Notes under the pieces: generated by a model
What the model saw: only the letters and a program-made list of their open reading frames with translations
Told to the model about the DNA's origin: nothing
Databases searched by the model: none
Source: Streptomyces zingiberis
GTDB taxonomy: Bacteria > Actinomycetota > Actinomycetes > Streptomycetales > Streptomycetaceae
Length of the DNA stretch: 64,000 bases
Assembly: GCF_012034935.1 (NCBI RefSeq)
Contig: NZ_JAATEN010000018.1
Span: 1 to 64,000 of the forward strand
Reading direction: 5' to 3'
Part shown: positions 52,247 through 60,438 of the stretch, in pieces
Layout: each line of letters starts with the position of its first letter
How positions within the stretch are numbered: position 1 is the stretch's first letter
Made by a program: the position numbers and the translations under genes

Positions 52247-52714
52247 CGTGCGGGACGGCGCACGGCGGAGGCGCGGTGGGGCTGGGGGTGCGGGAGAGGG
52301 GCCGGGGTGGGGTCCGTGGGCGCGGGCGGCCGGCCGTGGGCGGTTCGGGCCGGGCGCCGGGAGGCCCGGGCGACACCCCGGAGGCCGGGCAGGCGCCCGG
52401 CGGGCGAAGTCAGGGCCTCATGGCACACCGCCCGGCTCGCGGCTCCTCACCGGCCCGGCCGGGCACACCGGCCGAACGACGGGCGGGAAGCAGCGGCCCA
52501 GGTGCGCCGCGGCCGGCGCCGGGGCCCGCCGCGGCGGTGCCCGTCGTCGCCGGCCTGGTGTGGGACCGGCGCTTGGCGGTGGCGCGCCCGCCGGGCCCAC
52601 AGCTCCGGGCGGACGCCGGCCCGGGGCTGGCGCTTCCGGGTGGCGCGCCGGCTCAGCCCCGCGGTGTGCGGGTGGGCCGGGCCGGAGCCCGGCCCCGGCG
52701 GGGCGGTCCCGGGG

Positions 52715-53671
52715 TCACCTCTTGCCGAGGGCCTCCTCGATGGTCCGCATCACCTCGCTGAGCGGGGCGTCGGTCCGTGCGACGGTGACCAGAACCTCGT
52801 CGCGCACCGACGCCCGCGCCACCGGTGCCGTGCCGTCCGCCCCGGCCGGTTCCCGGCCCTCCGTCCCGGCCGTCCACTCCGGCGCGGCGTCCGTCCCCGG
52901 ATGCGTCCCGGAACGCGTCCCGGTCCCGGAATCCGGGCCGCCGCCCGCCCGGCCCCGCTTCACCGGGGGCCGGGTGGCCGCGGCGATGCCGCCGCCGAAC
53001 GTCTCCCGGACGATGGCGAACGCGCGGTCGAGCTGGGCCTCCACGTCCCCCTCGCCGCCGCCCCGCAGCCAGCGCCGCAGCACGTGGTTGTGGGCCGTCA
53101 CCACGGCCGAGGCGGCGACCTCCGCCAGCAGCGGGTCGTCGTCGCCGTCCCGGTGCGCCCGCTCGTCGAAGTGGCCGAGGAGATAGCGGGTGAACAGCCG
53201 TTCGTACCGGGCGACCGAGGCGATCTCCCGTTCCCGCAGGGTGGGCACCTCGCGTGTCAGCCGGTACCGCTCCACGGAGACCGCGGGGGAGGCCGCGTAC
53301 ATCCGCATGACCTCCTTGATGCCCCGGCAGACGGTGTCCAGCGGGTGCTCCTCCGGCGGCGCCGCCTCCAGCACCGCCTCGGCCCGGACGAGCGTGTCGT
53401 CGTGGTCCGGGAAGATGGCCTCTTCCTTGGAGCGGAAGTGGCGGAAGAACGTCCGGCGGGCGACACCGGCGGCGGCGGCGATCTCGTCCACGGTCGTCGC
53501 CTCGTAGCCCTTGGTGGCGAAGAGTTCCATCGCCGCGGCGGCCAGCTTCCGGCGCATGGTGAGCCGTTGCGCGGCGGCGCGCCTGCTGCCCGGGGCGTCC
53601 GGCCGCGGGGGAGACTGCGGCCCCTTCACGGCCGTGCGCGGTGTGCGGGCGGACTTCACGGGGTGGGACAT
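52715..53671 (-). CDS. TetR-family transcriptional regulator with C-terminal extension
   Basis: 318 residues. The N-terminal TetR HTH (about 40-90) has LTMRRKLAAAAMELFATKGYEATTVDEIAAAAGVARRTFFRHFRSKEEA in the usual order, followed by a helical ligand-binding domain to about 225. Beyond it lie ~90 extra residues: a Gly/Pro linker and a short conserved-looking end (VRDEVLVTVARTDAPLSEVM). ATG 53671 (MSHPVKSARTP) is chosen over the frame to 53770. It lies between the 3-hydroxyacyl-CoA dehydrogenase gene (85 bp upstream) and the ccr operon, so acyl-CoA-responsive control of either is plausible. Confidence 0.88.
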   Translation of the reverse strand: MSHPVKSARTPRTAVKGPQSPPRPDAPGSRRAAAQRLTMRRKLAAAAMELFATKGYEATTVDEIAAAAGVARRTFFRHFRSKEEAIFPDHDDTLVRAEAVLEAAPPEEHPLDTVCRGIKEVMRMYAASPAVSVERYRLTREVPTLREREIASVARYERLFTRYLLGHFDERAHRDGDDDPLLAEVAASAVVTAHNHVLRRWLRGGGEGDVEAQLDRAFAIVRETFGGGIAAATRPPVKRGRAGGGPDSGTGTRSGTHPGTDAAPEWTAGTEGREPAGADGTAPVARASVRDEVLVTVARTDAPLSEVMRTIEEALGKR

Positions 53672-53756
53672 GTGGGGAACGTAACACGGCTCCCCGGGGC
53701 CGCGTGGGGACGGGCGGCCGCTCGCCGGCAGCGGCCCGCCCCACCCCGGTGACCGG

Positions 53757-55739
53757 TCACGCCCGCGCATACTCGTGGAAGCCGCGGCCCGATTTGCGGC
53801 CCAGGCAGCCCGCGGCGACCAGGTGCTCCAGCAGCGGCGCGGGTGCCAGCCCCGGCTCGCGGAACTCCTCGTGCAGCGCCCGCTGGATGGCCAGCGAGAC
53901 GTCCAGCCCGACGACGTCGAGAAGCTGGAACGGGCCCATCGGGTAGCCGCCGCCGAGTCGCATCGCGGTGTCGATGTCGTCCGGGGTGGCGTAGTGCTCC
54001 TGCACCATCCGCACCGCGTTGTTGAGATACGGGAAGAGCAGGGCGTTGACGATGAAACCGGCCCGGTCGCCGCAGTCCACCGGGTGTTTGCGGATCTCGG
54101 CGCACACCTCGTGGACGGTGGCGTGGGCGTCGTCCGCGGTGAGCACCGTACGGACCACCTCGACCAGTTTCATCGCCGGCGCGGGGTTGAAGAAGTGCAT
54201 TCCCACGACGTCCTGGGGCCGGCCGGTCGCCCGGGCGCAGGCCACCACGGGCAGGCTGGAGGTGGTCGTGGCGAGCACCGCGCCCGGCTTGCAGACCCGG
54301 TCCAGCGCGGCGAAGAGCTGCCGCTTGACCGCCAGGTCCTCGGCGACGGCCTCCACGGCCAGGTCCACGTCACCGAAGGCGTCGAGCGAGCCGGCCGGGG
54401 TGATGCGGGACAGCGTCTCCTCCCGGGCCCCCGCCGTCATCCGGCCCTTGTCCACGGAGCGGCCGAGGGATTTCGCGATCCGCGCCCGGGCCTTCCCGGC
54501 CTTCTCCGGGGTGCGGGCGGCGAGCACCACGCCGTAACCGGCCCTGGCGAACACCTCGGCGATGCCGGACGCCATGGTGCCGGACCCGGCCACGCCGACG
54601 GAGCGCACCGGCCTTCCCGCCGCGGCCGCCGCCTCCCCGGCCGGGGTCAGGGCGTCGGGGACGACCGCCGCGCTGCCCGGGGCCTCGTAGGTGTAGAAGC
54701 CGCGGCCCGCCTTGCGTCCGGTCAGCCCCGCCGCGCCGAGCTGCCCCAGGACGGGGGCCGGGGCGTGCAGCCGGTCGCCGGACGCGGCGTACATGGCCTC
54801 CAGGACGGTCCGCGCGGTGTCGATGCCGATGAGGTCCAGCAGCGCGAGCGGCCCCATCGGCAGGCCGCAGCCGAGCCGCATGGCGGCGTCGATGTCCTCG
54901 CGGGTGGCGTAGCGCGACTCGTACATCGCCGCCGCCTGGTTGAGGTAGCCGAAGAGCAGGCCGTCGGCGACGAACCCGGGCCGGTCGCCGACCGCCACCG
55001 GCTCCTTGCCCAGCTCGCGGGCGAGGCCGGTGACCGCGGCCGTGGCTCCCGGCGCGGTCAGCACGGTGGAGACCACCTCGACCAGCCTCATCGCCGGGGC
55101 GGGGTTGAAGAAGTGCAGACCCAGCACCCGCTCCGGGTGGGCCGAGCCGGCGGCCAGCCGGGTCACGGAGAGCGCGTTGGTCCCGGTGGCGATCACGGTG
55201 TCCGGGCGGACGACGGCGTCGAGGGCGGTGAGGACCTCGCGCTTGAGCGCGTGGTCCTCCGGCACGGCCTCGATCACGAGATCGGCCCCGGCGGCGGCCC
55301 GCAGCTCCGTGAAGGTGCGGAAGCGGGCCAGCACGTCCTGGCGGTCGCGGTCGCCGAGCCGCCCGCGCTCCACGGCGTTCGCGGTGGAACGCTCCAGCGC
55401 GGTCACGGCGTTCCGCGCGGCGGTCCCGCTCACGTCGATGCCGATGACCTCCCGCCCGGAGCGGGCCAGCACCTCCGCGATCCCGCTCCCCATCGTGCCC
55501 AGGCCGACGACGGCGACGACCGGGAGCAGGGAAGGGGCGGGGGAGGGGGACGGGGAGGCGGCCGACGCGGAAGCGGCGGGTGGCGCGGCGGACCTGGAGG
55601 GTGCGGCCGGGGACGTGGCGCCGGCCGCCGGAACGGGGGAGGCGGCGGAGGCGGCGGAGGAAGGGGCCGGGGCGGCGGAGGGGGCGGACGAGCCGGAGGG
55701 TGCGGGAGCGGCGGATCCGGAAAGGGGCGTGCGGTCCAT
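53757..55739 (-). CDS. Tandem-fused 3-hydroxyacyl-CoA dehydrogenase
   Basis: 660 residues: a Ser/Ala/Pro-rich tail (1-70) and two complete HBD-type units (about 73-352 and 380-660), each with a Rossmann motif (GLGTMGSG 79-86; GSGTMASG 385-392), an HFFNPAPAM motif with catalytic His, and a C-terminal helical domain. Unit 2 keeps the canonical catalytic set (TTTSSLPV, HFFNP, VEVV, GFIVNALL). Unit 1 has TGTNALSV and GFVADGLL, i.e. no canonical Ser and Asp in place of Asn. It probably interconverts acetoacetyl-CoA and 3-hydroxybutyryl-CoA, feeding crotonyl-CoA to Ccr. ATG 55739. Confidence 0.9.
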   Translation of the reverse strand: MDRTPLSGSAAPAPSGSSAPSAAPAPSSAASAASPVPAAGATSPAAPSRSAAPPAASASAASPSPSPAPSLLPVVAVVGLGTMGSGIAEVLARSGREVIGIDVSGTAARNAVTALERSTANAVERGRLGDRDRQDVLARFRTFTELRAAAGADLVIEAVPEDHALKREVLTALDAVVRPDTVIATGTNALSVTRLAAGSAHPERVLGLHFFNPAPAMRLVEVVSTVLTAPGATAAVTGLARELGKEPVAVGDRPGFVADGLLFGYLNQAAAMYESRYATREDIDAAMRLGCGLPMGPLALLDLIGIDTARTVLEAMYAASGDRLHAPAPVLGQLGAAGLTGRKAGRGFYTYEAPGSAAVVPDALTPAGEAAAAAGRPVRSVGVAGSGTMASGIAEVFARAGYGVVLAARTPEKAGKARARIAKSLGRSVDKGRMTAGAREETLSRITPAGSLDAFGDVDLAVEAVAEDLAVKRQLFAALDRVCKPGAVLATTTSSLPVVACARATGRPQDVVGMHFFNPAPAMKLVEVVRTVLTADDAHATVHEVCAEIRKHPVDCGDRAGFIVNALLFPYLNNAVRMVQEHYATPDDIDTAMRLGGGYPMGPFQLLDVVGLDVSLAIQRALHEEFREPGLAPAPLLEHLVAAGCLGRKSGRGFHEYARA

Positions 55740-56024
55740 CACGGGACTCCAGACGGTGATCCCCGACCACGGGCGGGGCGAGTGACGACTGACGGGACGG
55801 TGCCGGGGCCGGACACGCCGGAGACGAACGGGCGTGTGGCGGCCGGTTGGTAGGGGGCTGCCGGGGCTGCTGAGCGGCCGGGCGGCGGGGCCGCACCGGC
55901 CGCGCCGCGCCGCCGCACGCACGGGTGGGCCGTGCGGTGCGCCGCGGCGCCGTGAGCCGCCCCGCGCGGGCCTGCGCCCGGCGGGACACGGGCGGGCCCT
56001 GTCCCGGGACCCGGCCCGTCCTGC

Positions 56025-56042
56025 GGTACGGCGAGCCGTACC
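56025..56042. promoter_or_regulatory. 18-bp palindrome GGTACGGC-GA-GCCGTACC
   Basis: Perfect 8-bp arms with a 2-bp centre, about 285 bp upstream of the dehydrogenase ATG. Length and symmetry suit a TetR-family dimer; the TetR gene is just downstream in the same direction. Confidence 0.5.
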
Positions 56043-56176
56043 GGAACGGTGCGCCACCGGCGGCTGCGTCACCAGGCCGCCGGGGGCGGGGCCGCGCCAC
56101 CGCGGTGGCGGCGCGCGGACTCCTGTACCCGAGAGTAGGGGGCGGTTCGCTCCCGCACCATCCCCGTGCGCATGTG

Positions 56177-56197
56177 ATGTGAGTCGCCCTCACGTGA
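56177..56197. promoter_or_regulatory. ATGTGAG-N5-CTCACGT inverted repeat
   Basis: Seven-base arms (6 of 7 paired) overlapping the perfect octamer TCACGTGA at 56190-56197. Possible operator; regulator unknown. Confidence 0.35.
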
Positions 56198-56480
56198 GCG
56201 GATTCCCGGCCGGTGTGCCAGGTGGGCCAGGCGGGCCGGGTGGGCCGGGCCGGAGAGGCCGGGCCGTGGAGCGGCGGGCGGCCGCCGGCGCGCGACGGCG
56301 CTCGGTGGGGCGGCGCCGGCGCCCGGCGGGGCAAGGCCGGGCGGCGCCGGGGCAGTGGCGCGGCGCCGCCCGCGCGGGCGTGGCGGCGGCGCTGCCGGGA
56401 CGGCGGCGCAACCAGGAGGGCGGCGCGGCGGCGCGGCCCGGCGGCGCTTCCCGGCGAAGGGGCCGCGCCCGGAAAAAAGC

Positions 56481-56493
56481 TGACGGATCGTCA
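56481..56493. promoter_or_regulatory. TGACG-GAT-CGTCA palindrome
   Basis: Perfect 5-bp arms ending 21 bp before a TAAAGT -10-like hexamer (56515-56520), thus overlapping the -35 region of a possible promoter for the HEAT-repeat gene. A near copy, TGACGGACGTCA, is at 62302-62313. Confidence 0.35.
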
Positions 56494-56699
56494 TCGAATG
56501 AGGCCGGTGCGGCGTAAAGTGGCGGCAGAGGCCGGGGCGGGCCACCCGCGGGCCGGTTCCGGGGAACCGGCCGCCGCGCGGAAGTGACCTCGGGCCCCGC
56601 GCCGGGTAGAGAGGTTACGCCCGGTATCGGCGGCCGCTTCCCGGCGGCGCGGACCGGTGCGGAACGTTCACGGCGCCCACGGGTGGGGAGGGGGACGGC

Positions 56700-57473
56700 A
56701 TGCCGTCCGGTGGTCATACGGCTGGTCGTACGGCGGAGCGCGAGAACCGGTCGGCGTTCGGCGCGCTGCTGGACCGGACCGCCCTGGAAGCGGCCGGAAC
56801 CGGGGAGTCCGGCGACCACGGCACGCTCGCCACGCTCGCCCGCAAGGTGCTCGCCGGCCCGGACGGCTCCGCCGTCCTGGACGAGCTGGCGGCCGTCCTC
56901 ACCCGCCCCGGGCAGCCGCTGTGGGCCCGCGAGCTGGCGGCCTTCGCCCTCGGCTGCCGCGGTGACCGGCGCGCGTTCGAGACGCTCGTCCTGCTGCTCA
57001 ACCACCGCGACCCGGCCCGCTGCGCCACCGCGGCGCACGCCCTCGCCCGCCTCCGCGACCCCCGGACGGCGCGGGCCGCCGCCGCGCTCGCCACCAACCC
57101 GCTGCGCACCGCCTACGCCCTCCACCCGGTGCGGCTGCTCACGGCGTTGCGGGCGCCCGAGTCCGTGCCGGCGCTGATCACCACGCTGGAGCGGCTGGTC
57201 GGGACCTCCCGCCGCGGCGGCCTGACGGGCTACCGGCAGATCGCGCTGGCCTGCGTGGAGGGGCTGGCCGTCCTGGGCGACCGGCGCGCGATCCCGGTGC
57301 TCAACGCCGCCCGGGAGCACCCCCGGCTCGCTCCCGCCGCGTCGGCCGCGCTGGGCCGGCTCACCCGGACCGGCCCGGCGGGCCAGCCGGTGAGCCGCCC
57401 GGGACGCACCGGACGCACGGGGCGCAGCGGAACGTCCCCGAGCAGGGGCCAGGGGTCGGCGCCGCCACCCTGA
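56700..57473 (+). CDS. HEAT-repeat protein
   Basis: 257 residues. Residues about 30-210 form several HEAT-like helical pairs (LWARELAAFALGCRGDRRAFETLV, PARCATAAHALARLRDPRTA, ALITTLERLVG, IALACVEGLAVLGDRRAIPVL), followed by a basic Gly/Arg/Ser tail. A non-catalytic protein-interaction scaffold is likely. As I recall, homologs are sometimes labelled 'adenylosuccinate lyase' in Streptomyces genomes, but no lyase motif is visible. Its 3' end is 6 bp from the convergent peptidoglycan-binding gene. Confidence 0.75.
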   Translation: MPSGGHTAGRTAERENRSAFGALLDRTALEAAGTGESGDHGTLATLARKVLAGPDGSAVLDELAAVLTRPGQPLWARELAAFALGCRGDRRAFETLVLLLNHRDPARCATAAHALARLRDPRTARAAAALATNPLRTAYALHPVRLLTALRAPESVPALITTLERLVGTSRRGGLTGYRQIALACVEGLAVLGDRRAIPVLNAAREHPRLAPAASAALGRLTRTGPAGQPVSRPGRTGRTGRSGTSPSRGQGSAPPP

Positions 57474-57479
57474 GCCGGT

Positions 57480-58415
57480 TCACGTCGACGTGCGGGACTC
57501 CAAGTCGCGGCGGGTGGCGTCGCCGTACACCCCCTCCTCGTCGCCGCGGATGCCGTACCAGAGCTGGAAGCGTGCCACGGCCTCGGTGAGCCCGGCGTCG
57601 TAGCGGCCGTCGACCCGGCCCTCGGTGTAGACGTCGGGGATGCGGGAGAGCCGTTCCTGGAGTTCGGAGACCTGCGGGCCGCTGTCGCCCGGCTCCAGCA
57701 CCTCGCTGCCCTCCGGTACGACCTCGGTGGGTGGTTCGGGGAGCGCGGTCGGCCCGGCGGGGGAGGCGGTGGCCGTGTCCGGGGCAGCCACGGGCGGGTC
57801 CGTCCCGGCGTCGCTCCCGCCGGGGAACAGCAGTACGGCGAGGAGTGCCGCGCCGGCCCCGGCGGCGGCGAAGCCCGCGGCGCGCAGCCCGGCGGGGGCG
57901 CGGCGGGACCGTCTCCCGGAGCGCGGGGAGGAGAAGGGCGGGCCGTCCGGCAGGACGCGGGTCGCGTCGGACGGGCCGGGGCCGGCGGTGCCGGTGGCGG
58001 GAGCCTCGCCGGCGGCCCCGCGCGGTCCGGCCGTCTCCGGGCGCGGGCCCGCGGTCCCTCCGGCGGAGCCGGTCATTCCGGTGGTGTCCCGCGCGGTCCC
58101 GGACCCTCCGGCGTCCGGCCACGCGCTCCCCGCCGGGACGCCGGCCGGGGGGAGTTCCTCGGTCGGCGGGTCCTCCTCCGGCCCGGCCGGAGAGGGGCCG
58201 GCCGGCTCCGGCTCCGGGGCCGGTTCCGGAACGGGGGCCGCGGCGGTGGGCGGTGCGGCGCCGGGTTCCGCGTCCCGCCCGGAGGGGCCGCCGGGCCCGG
58301 GGCGGAAGAGTTCCAGATCCTCCAGCCGGGTGCTCCGCCGGGCGCTGATCACCCGTGTCGGCTCGACCACCCGCCGGCGCCGGGGTGCCTGCCCGGGCTC
58401 GGGACCGCTGTCCAC
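57480..58415 (-). CDS. Membrane protein with C-terminal peptidoglycan-binding domain
   Basis: 311 residues. A long disordered cytoplasmic N-terminus (Pro/Glu/Ala/Gly, to ~165) and a basic RSGRRSRRAP stretch precede one transmembrane helix (about 174-195, AGFAAAGAGAALLAVLLFPG). An extracellular linker leads to a PG_binding_1 domain (about 240-305; LEPGDSGPQVSELQERLSRI, GRYDAGLTEAVARFQLWYGI, GVYGDATRRDLE). It probably links the envelope to the cell wall. The GTG at 58415 is preceded by AGGAGG. No catalytic domain. Confidence 0.85.
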   Translation of the reverse strand: MDSGPEPGQAPRRRRVVEPTRVISARRSTRLEDLELFRPGPGGPSGRDAEPGAAPPTAAAPVPEPAPEPEPAGPSPAGPEEDPPTEELPPAGVPAGSAWPDAGGSGTARDTTGMTGSAGGTAGPRPETAGPRGAAGEAPATGTAGPGPSDATRVLPDGPPFSSPRSGRRSRRAPAGLRAAGFAAAGAGAALLAVLLFPGGSDAGTDPPVAAPDTATASPAGPTALPEPPTEVVPEGSEVLEPGDSGPQVSELQERLSRIPDVYTEGRVDGRYDAGLTEAVARFQLWYGIRGDEEGVYGDATRRDLESRTST

Positions 58416-58558
58416 GTTCGACCTCCTGGGGGATGCTGCGTCGCTGAGGCCACCACCCGTCCCCCTGGGATACGCGGGCGGACGCGGGACGTCTCACCGC
58501 CCGCCCGGCCGGATCGGCGGGAGGGCCGGCGAGCGGTGGCGAGCGGTGGCGGGCGCCG

Positions 58559-59599
58559 TCAGAGGAGGGTGAGCTGCGAGGGGCCGGCCGCCTCGGGCGG
58601 CGTGGGCTCCGGCGGCGGGACGCGATGGGCGCCGGTGTGGGAGGGGCCGGGGCGGGACGGGCCGATGCCGTACTCGCCGGCCAGTTCGTGGACGCGCCGG
58701 GTGATCTGCCGCTGGTACCACTTCGGGGCGTAGGCGCCGCCCGCGTACAGCACCTCGTAGCGCCGCACCAGCTCCGGGTGGTGCCGGGCGAGCCACTCCA
58801 GGAACCATTCGCGCGCGCCGGGCCGCAGGTGCAGGACGAGCGGGGTGACGGAACCGGCGCCCGCGGCGGCGACGGCGCGGACGGTCTCCCGCAGTTGCCG
58901 CGGGGAGTCGCTGAGGTAGGGGATGACCGGGGCCATCAGCACCGAGCAGGGGATGCCGTGGGCGGTGAGGGTGCGGCAGACCTCCAGGCGGCGCTCGGGG
59001 GAGGGCGCGCCCGGTTCGACGGTCCGCCACAGCTCGCGGTCGGTGAAGCCCACGGAGACGCTGATGCCGATGTCCGTGACCTCGGCCGCCTGCCGCAGCA
59101 GATCGAGGTCACGGAGGATCAGGGTGCCCTTGGTGAGGATGGAGAACGGGTTCGCCCGGTCGCGCAGCGCGCCGAGGATGCCGGGCATGAGCCGGTAGCG
59201 GCCTTCGGCGCGCTGGTAGCAATCGACGTTGGTGCCCATCGCGACGTGCTCGCCGCGCCAGCGCGGGGAGGCCAGTTCGCGGCGGAGCAGCTCGGGCGCG
59301 TTGACCTTCACGACGATCTGGGAGTCGAAGCCGGTGCCGGTGTCCAGGTCCAGATAGCTGTGCGTGCGGCGGGCGAAGCAGTACACGCAGGCGTGGGTGC
59401 AGCCCCGGTAGGGGTTGAGCGTCCACTCGAACGGCATCCGGGAGGCGCCCGGCACCCGGTTGAGGATCGTGCGGGCACGGATCTCGTGGAAGGTCATGCC
59501 CCGGAACTCGGGGGTGTCGAAGCTGCGGGTGACCGCGTCGGTCCCGAAGAGGGCGGGGGATGCGGAGGAGTCGTCGTGGCTCAGGCCGTCCCAGCGCAT
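58559..59599 (-). CDS. Rv2578c-family radical SAM protein (SplB-related)
   Basis: 346 residues. Radical SAM cluster motif CTHACVYC (Cys67, Cys71, Cys74) inside FEWTLNPYRGCTHACVYCFARRTH; later DSQIVVKVNAPELLRREL, VAMGTNVDCYQRAEGRYRLM, NPFSILTKGTLILRDLDLL and VLMAPVIPYLSD. The domain is related to spore photoproduct lyase, which repairs UV-damaged DNA, but substrate is unknown for this actinobacterial group. ATG 59599. An SOS-box-like palindrome lies 39-54 bp upstream of the start, consistent with DNA-damage control. Confidence 0.88.
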   Translation of the reverse strand: MRWDGLSHDDSSASPALFGTDAVTRSFDTPEFRGMTFHEIRARTILNRVPGASRMPFEWTLNPYRGCTHACVYCFARRTHSYLDLDTGTGFDSQIVVKVNAPELLRRELASPRWRGEHVAMGTNVDCYQRAEGRYRLMPGILGALRDRANPFSILTKGTLILRDLDLLRQAAEVTDIGISVSVGFTDRELWRTVEPGAPSPERRLEVCRTLTAHGIPCSVLMAPVIPYLSDSPRQLRETVRAVAAAGAGSVTPLVLHLRPGAREWFLEWLARHHPELVRRYEVLYAGGAYAPKWYQRQITRRVHELAGEYGIGPSRPGPSHTGAHRVPPPEPTPPEAAGPSQLTLL

Positions 59600-59637
59600 G
59601 TGCGCACGCTCCTTCCGTCCGTACCGTTCCTCCAACG

Positions 59638-59653
59638 TAGAACACTTATTCGA
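59638..59653 (-). promoter_or_regulatory. SOS/LexA-box-like palindrome before the radical SAM gene
   Basis: TAGAACACTTATTCGA matches 10 of 12 specified positions of the actinobacterial LexA box TCGAAC-N4-GTTCGA. It is in a locally AT-rich patch 39-54 bp upstream of the ATG. Confidence 0.45.
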
Positions 59654-59891
59654 ATCTCGCCAGTGGTGCCGCGCGGCCCCGGGGGGACGGCACGCGGCCG
59701 CGGTCGCTCGACCGCCCCGGGGCCCATGACCGCCGCGCGGGCCCGCCGCCGGGTCCCGCCGGTGGTTCCGGCCGCTCGCCCGCCGCGGCGGATTTCGCGT
59801 GCTCCGGGCACCGGTGATTGGCTGGCCCCGACCGGATGGGACCGGCCGGGCGCGTGCCCGGTGGGAGTGACCGACTGACAGGAGGACGGAC

Positions 59892-60335
59892 ATGGCGCAG
59901 GTCGAGGCCACGACCGAGCGGGAGATCGCGGCGCGGCCCGAGGCGGTGTTCGAGGCGCTCGCCGACTACGCGGGCACGCGTGCCCGGCTGCTGCCCGAGC
60001 AGTTCAGCGAGTACGAGGTCCGGGAGGGCGGCCGGGGCGCGGGCACGCTGGTGCACTGGCGGCTTCAGGCGACGAGCAAGCGGGTGCGGGACTGCCTGCT
60101 GGACGTCACCGAGCCGGGCCCGGGCCGGCTGGTCGAGACGGACCGCAACTCCTCGATGGTGACCACCTGGACGGTGACCCCGGCGGGCGAGGGCAGGTCG
60201 GCCGTCCAGGTCAGCACCGTCTGGAACGGGGCGGGCGGCGTCGGCGGCTTCTTCGAGCGGACCTTCGCCCCCAAGGGACTCGGCCGGATCTACGACGCCG
60301 AGCTGGCGAAGCTCGCCGCGGAGGTCGAGAAGTGA
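59892..60335 (+). CDS. SRPBCC-family (START/Bet v 1-like) protein
   Basis: 147-residue single-domain protein of the polyketide cyclase/dehydrase-type SRPBCC family. It starts VEATTEREIAARPEAVFEAL, then the beta-strands YEVREGGRGAGTLVHWRLQA, RDCLLDVTEPGPGRLVETDR, TTWTVTPAGEGRSAVQVSTVW, and the C-terminal helix GLGRIYDAELAKLAAEV. These fold around a hydrophobic ligand pocket. ATG 59892 has AGGAGG directly upstream. Divergent from the radical SAM gene; ligand unknown. Confidence 0.85.
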   Translation: MAQVEATTEREIAARPEAVFEALADYAGTRARLLPEQFSEYEVREGGRGAGTLVHWRLQATSKRVRDCLLDVTEPGPGRLVETDRNSSMVTTWTVTPAGEGRSAVQVSTVWNGAGGVGGFFERTFAPKGLGRIYDAELAKLAAEVEK

Positions 60336-60404
60336 CGTAGGGCCACGGGCGGGGGCCGGTCCGGCCGTCCGCCGGAGGGCCGGGCCGCGGCCGTCCGGAA
60401 CGAG

Positions 60405-60438
60405 GAGCGGTCTCCCCGCGTCCGTGGGGGGACCGCTC
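60405..60438. terminator. 13-bp hairpin between convergent SRPBCC and kinase genes
   Basis: Arms 60405-60417 and 60426-60438 with one U-G type mismatch and an 8-base loop. The right arm overlaps the histidine kinase stop codon. Confidence 0.65.

Larger units (their letters stand above)
51614..52714. other. 1.1-kb gene-free region upstream of ccr
   Basis: Between the TetR gene and ccr. Holds direct-repeat arrays (51661-51738, 52211-52246), a palindromic site (51983-52019) and repeated GGGTGGTG elements near 52086-52112. A plus-strand frame from 52420 is Pro/Arg/Gly-rich and unconvincing. Very long for a Streptomyces operon leader. Confidence 0.6.
55740..56699. other. 960-bp divergent gene-free region
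   Basis: Between the fused dehydrogenase (minus) and the HEAT-repeat gene (plus). Three palindromic elements are visible (56025-56042, 56177-56197, 56481-56493) and a TAAAGT -10-like hexamer at 56515-56520. Open frames (for example 55834-56517) are Arg/Gly/Pro-rich and not credited. Confidence 0.55.

Noticed and set aside
52420..52761. Plus-strand ORF downstream of the TetR gene
   Set aside because: Pro/Gly/Arg-rich and antisense to the TetR 3' end; no recognisable family.
55834..56517. 227-codon ORF between the dehydrogenase and HEAT gene
   Set aside because: Arg/Gly/Ala-rich composition, no motif, spans several palindromes.
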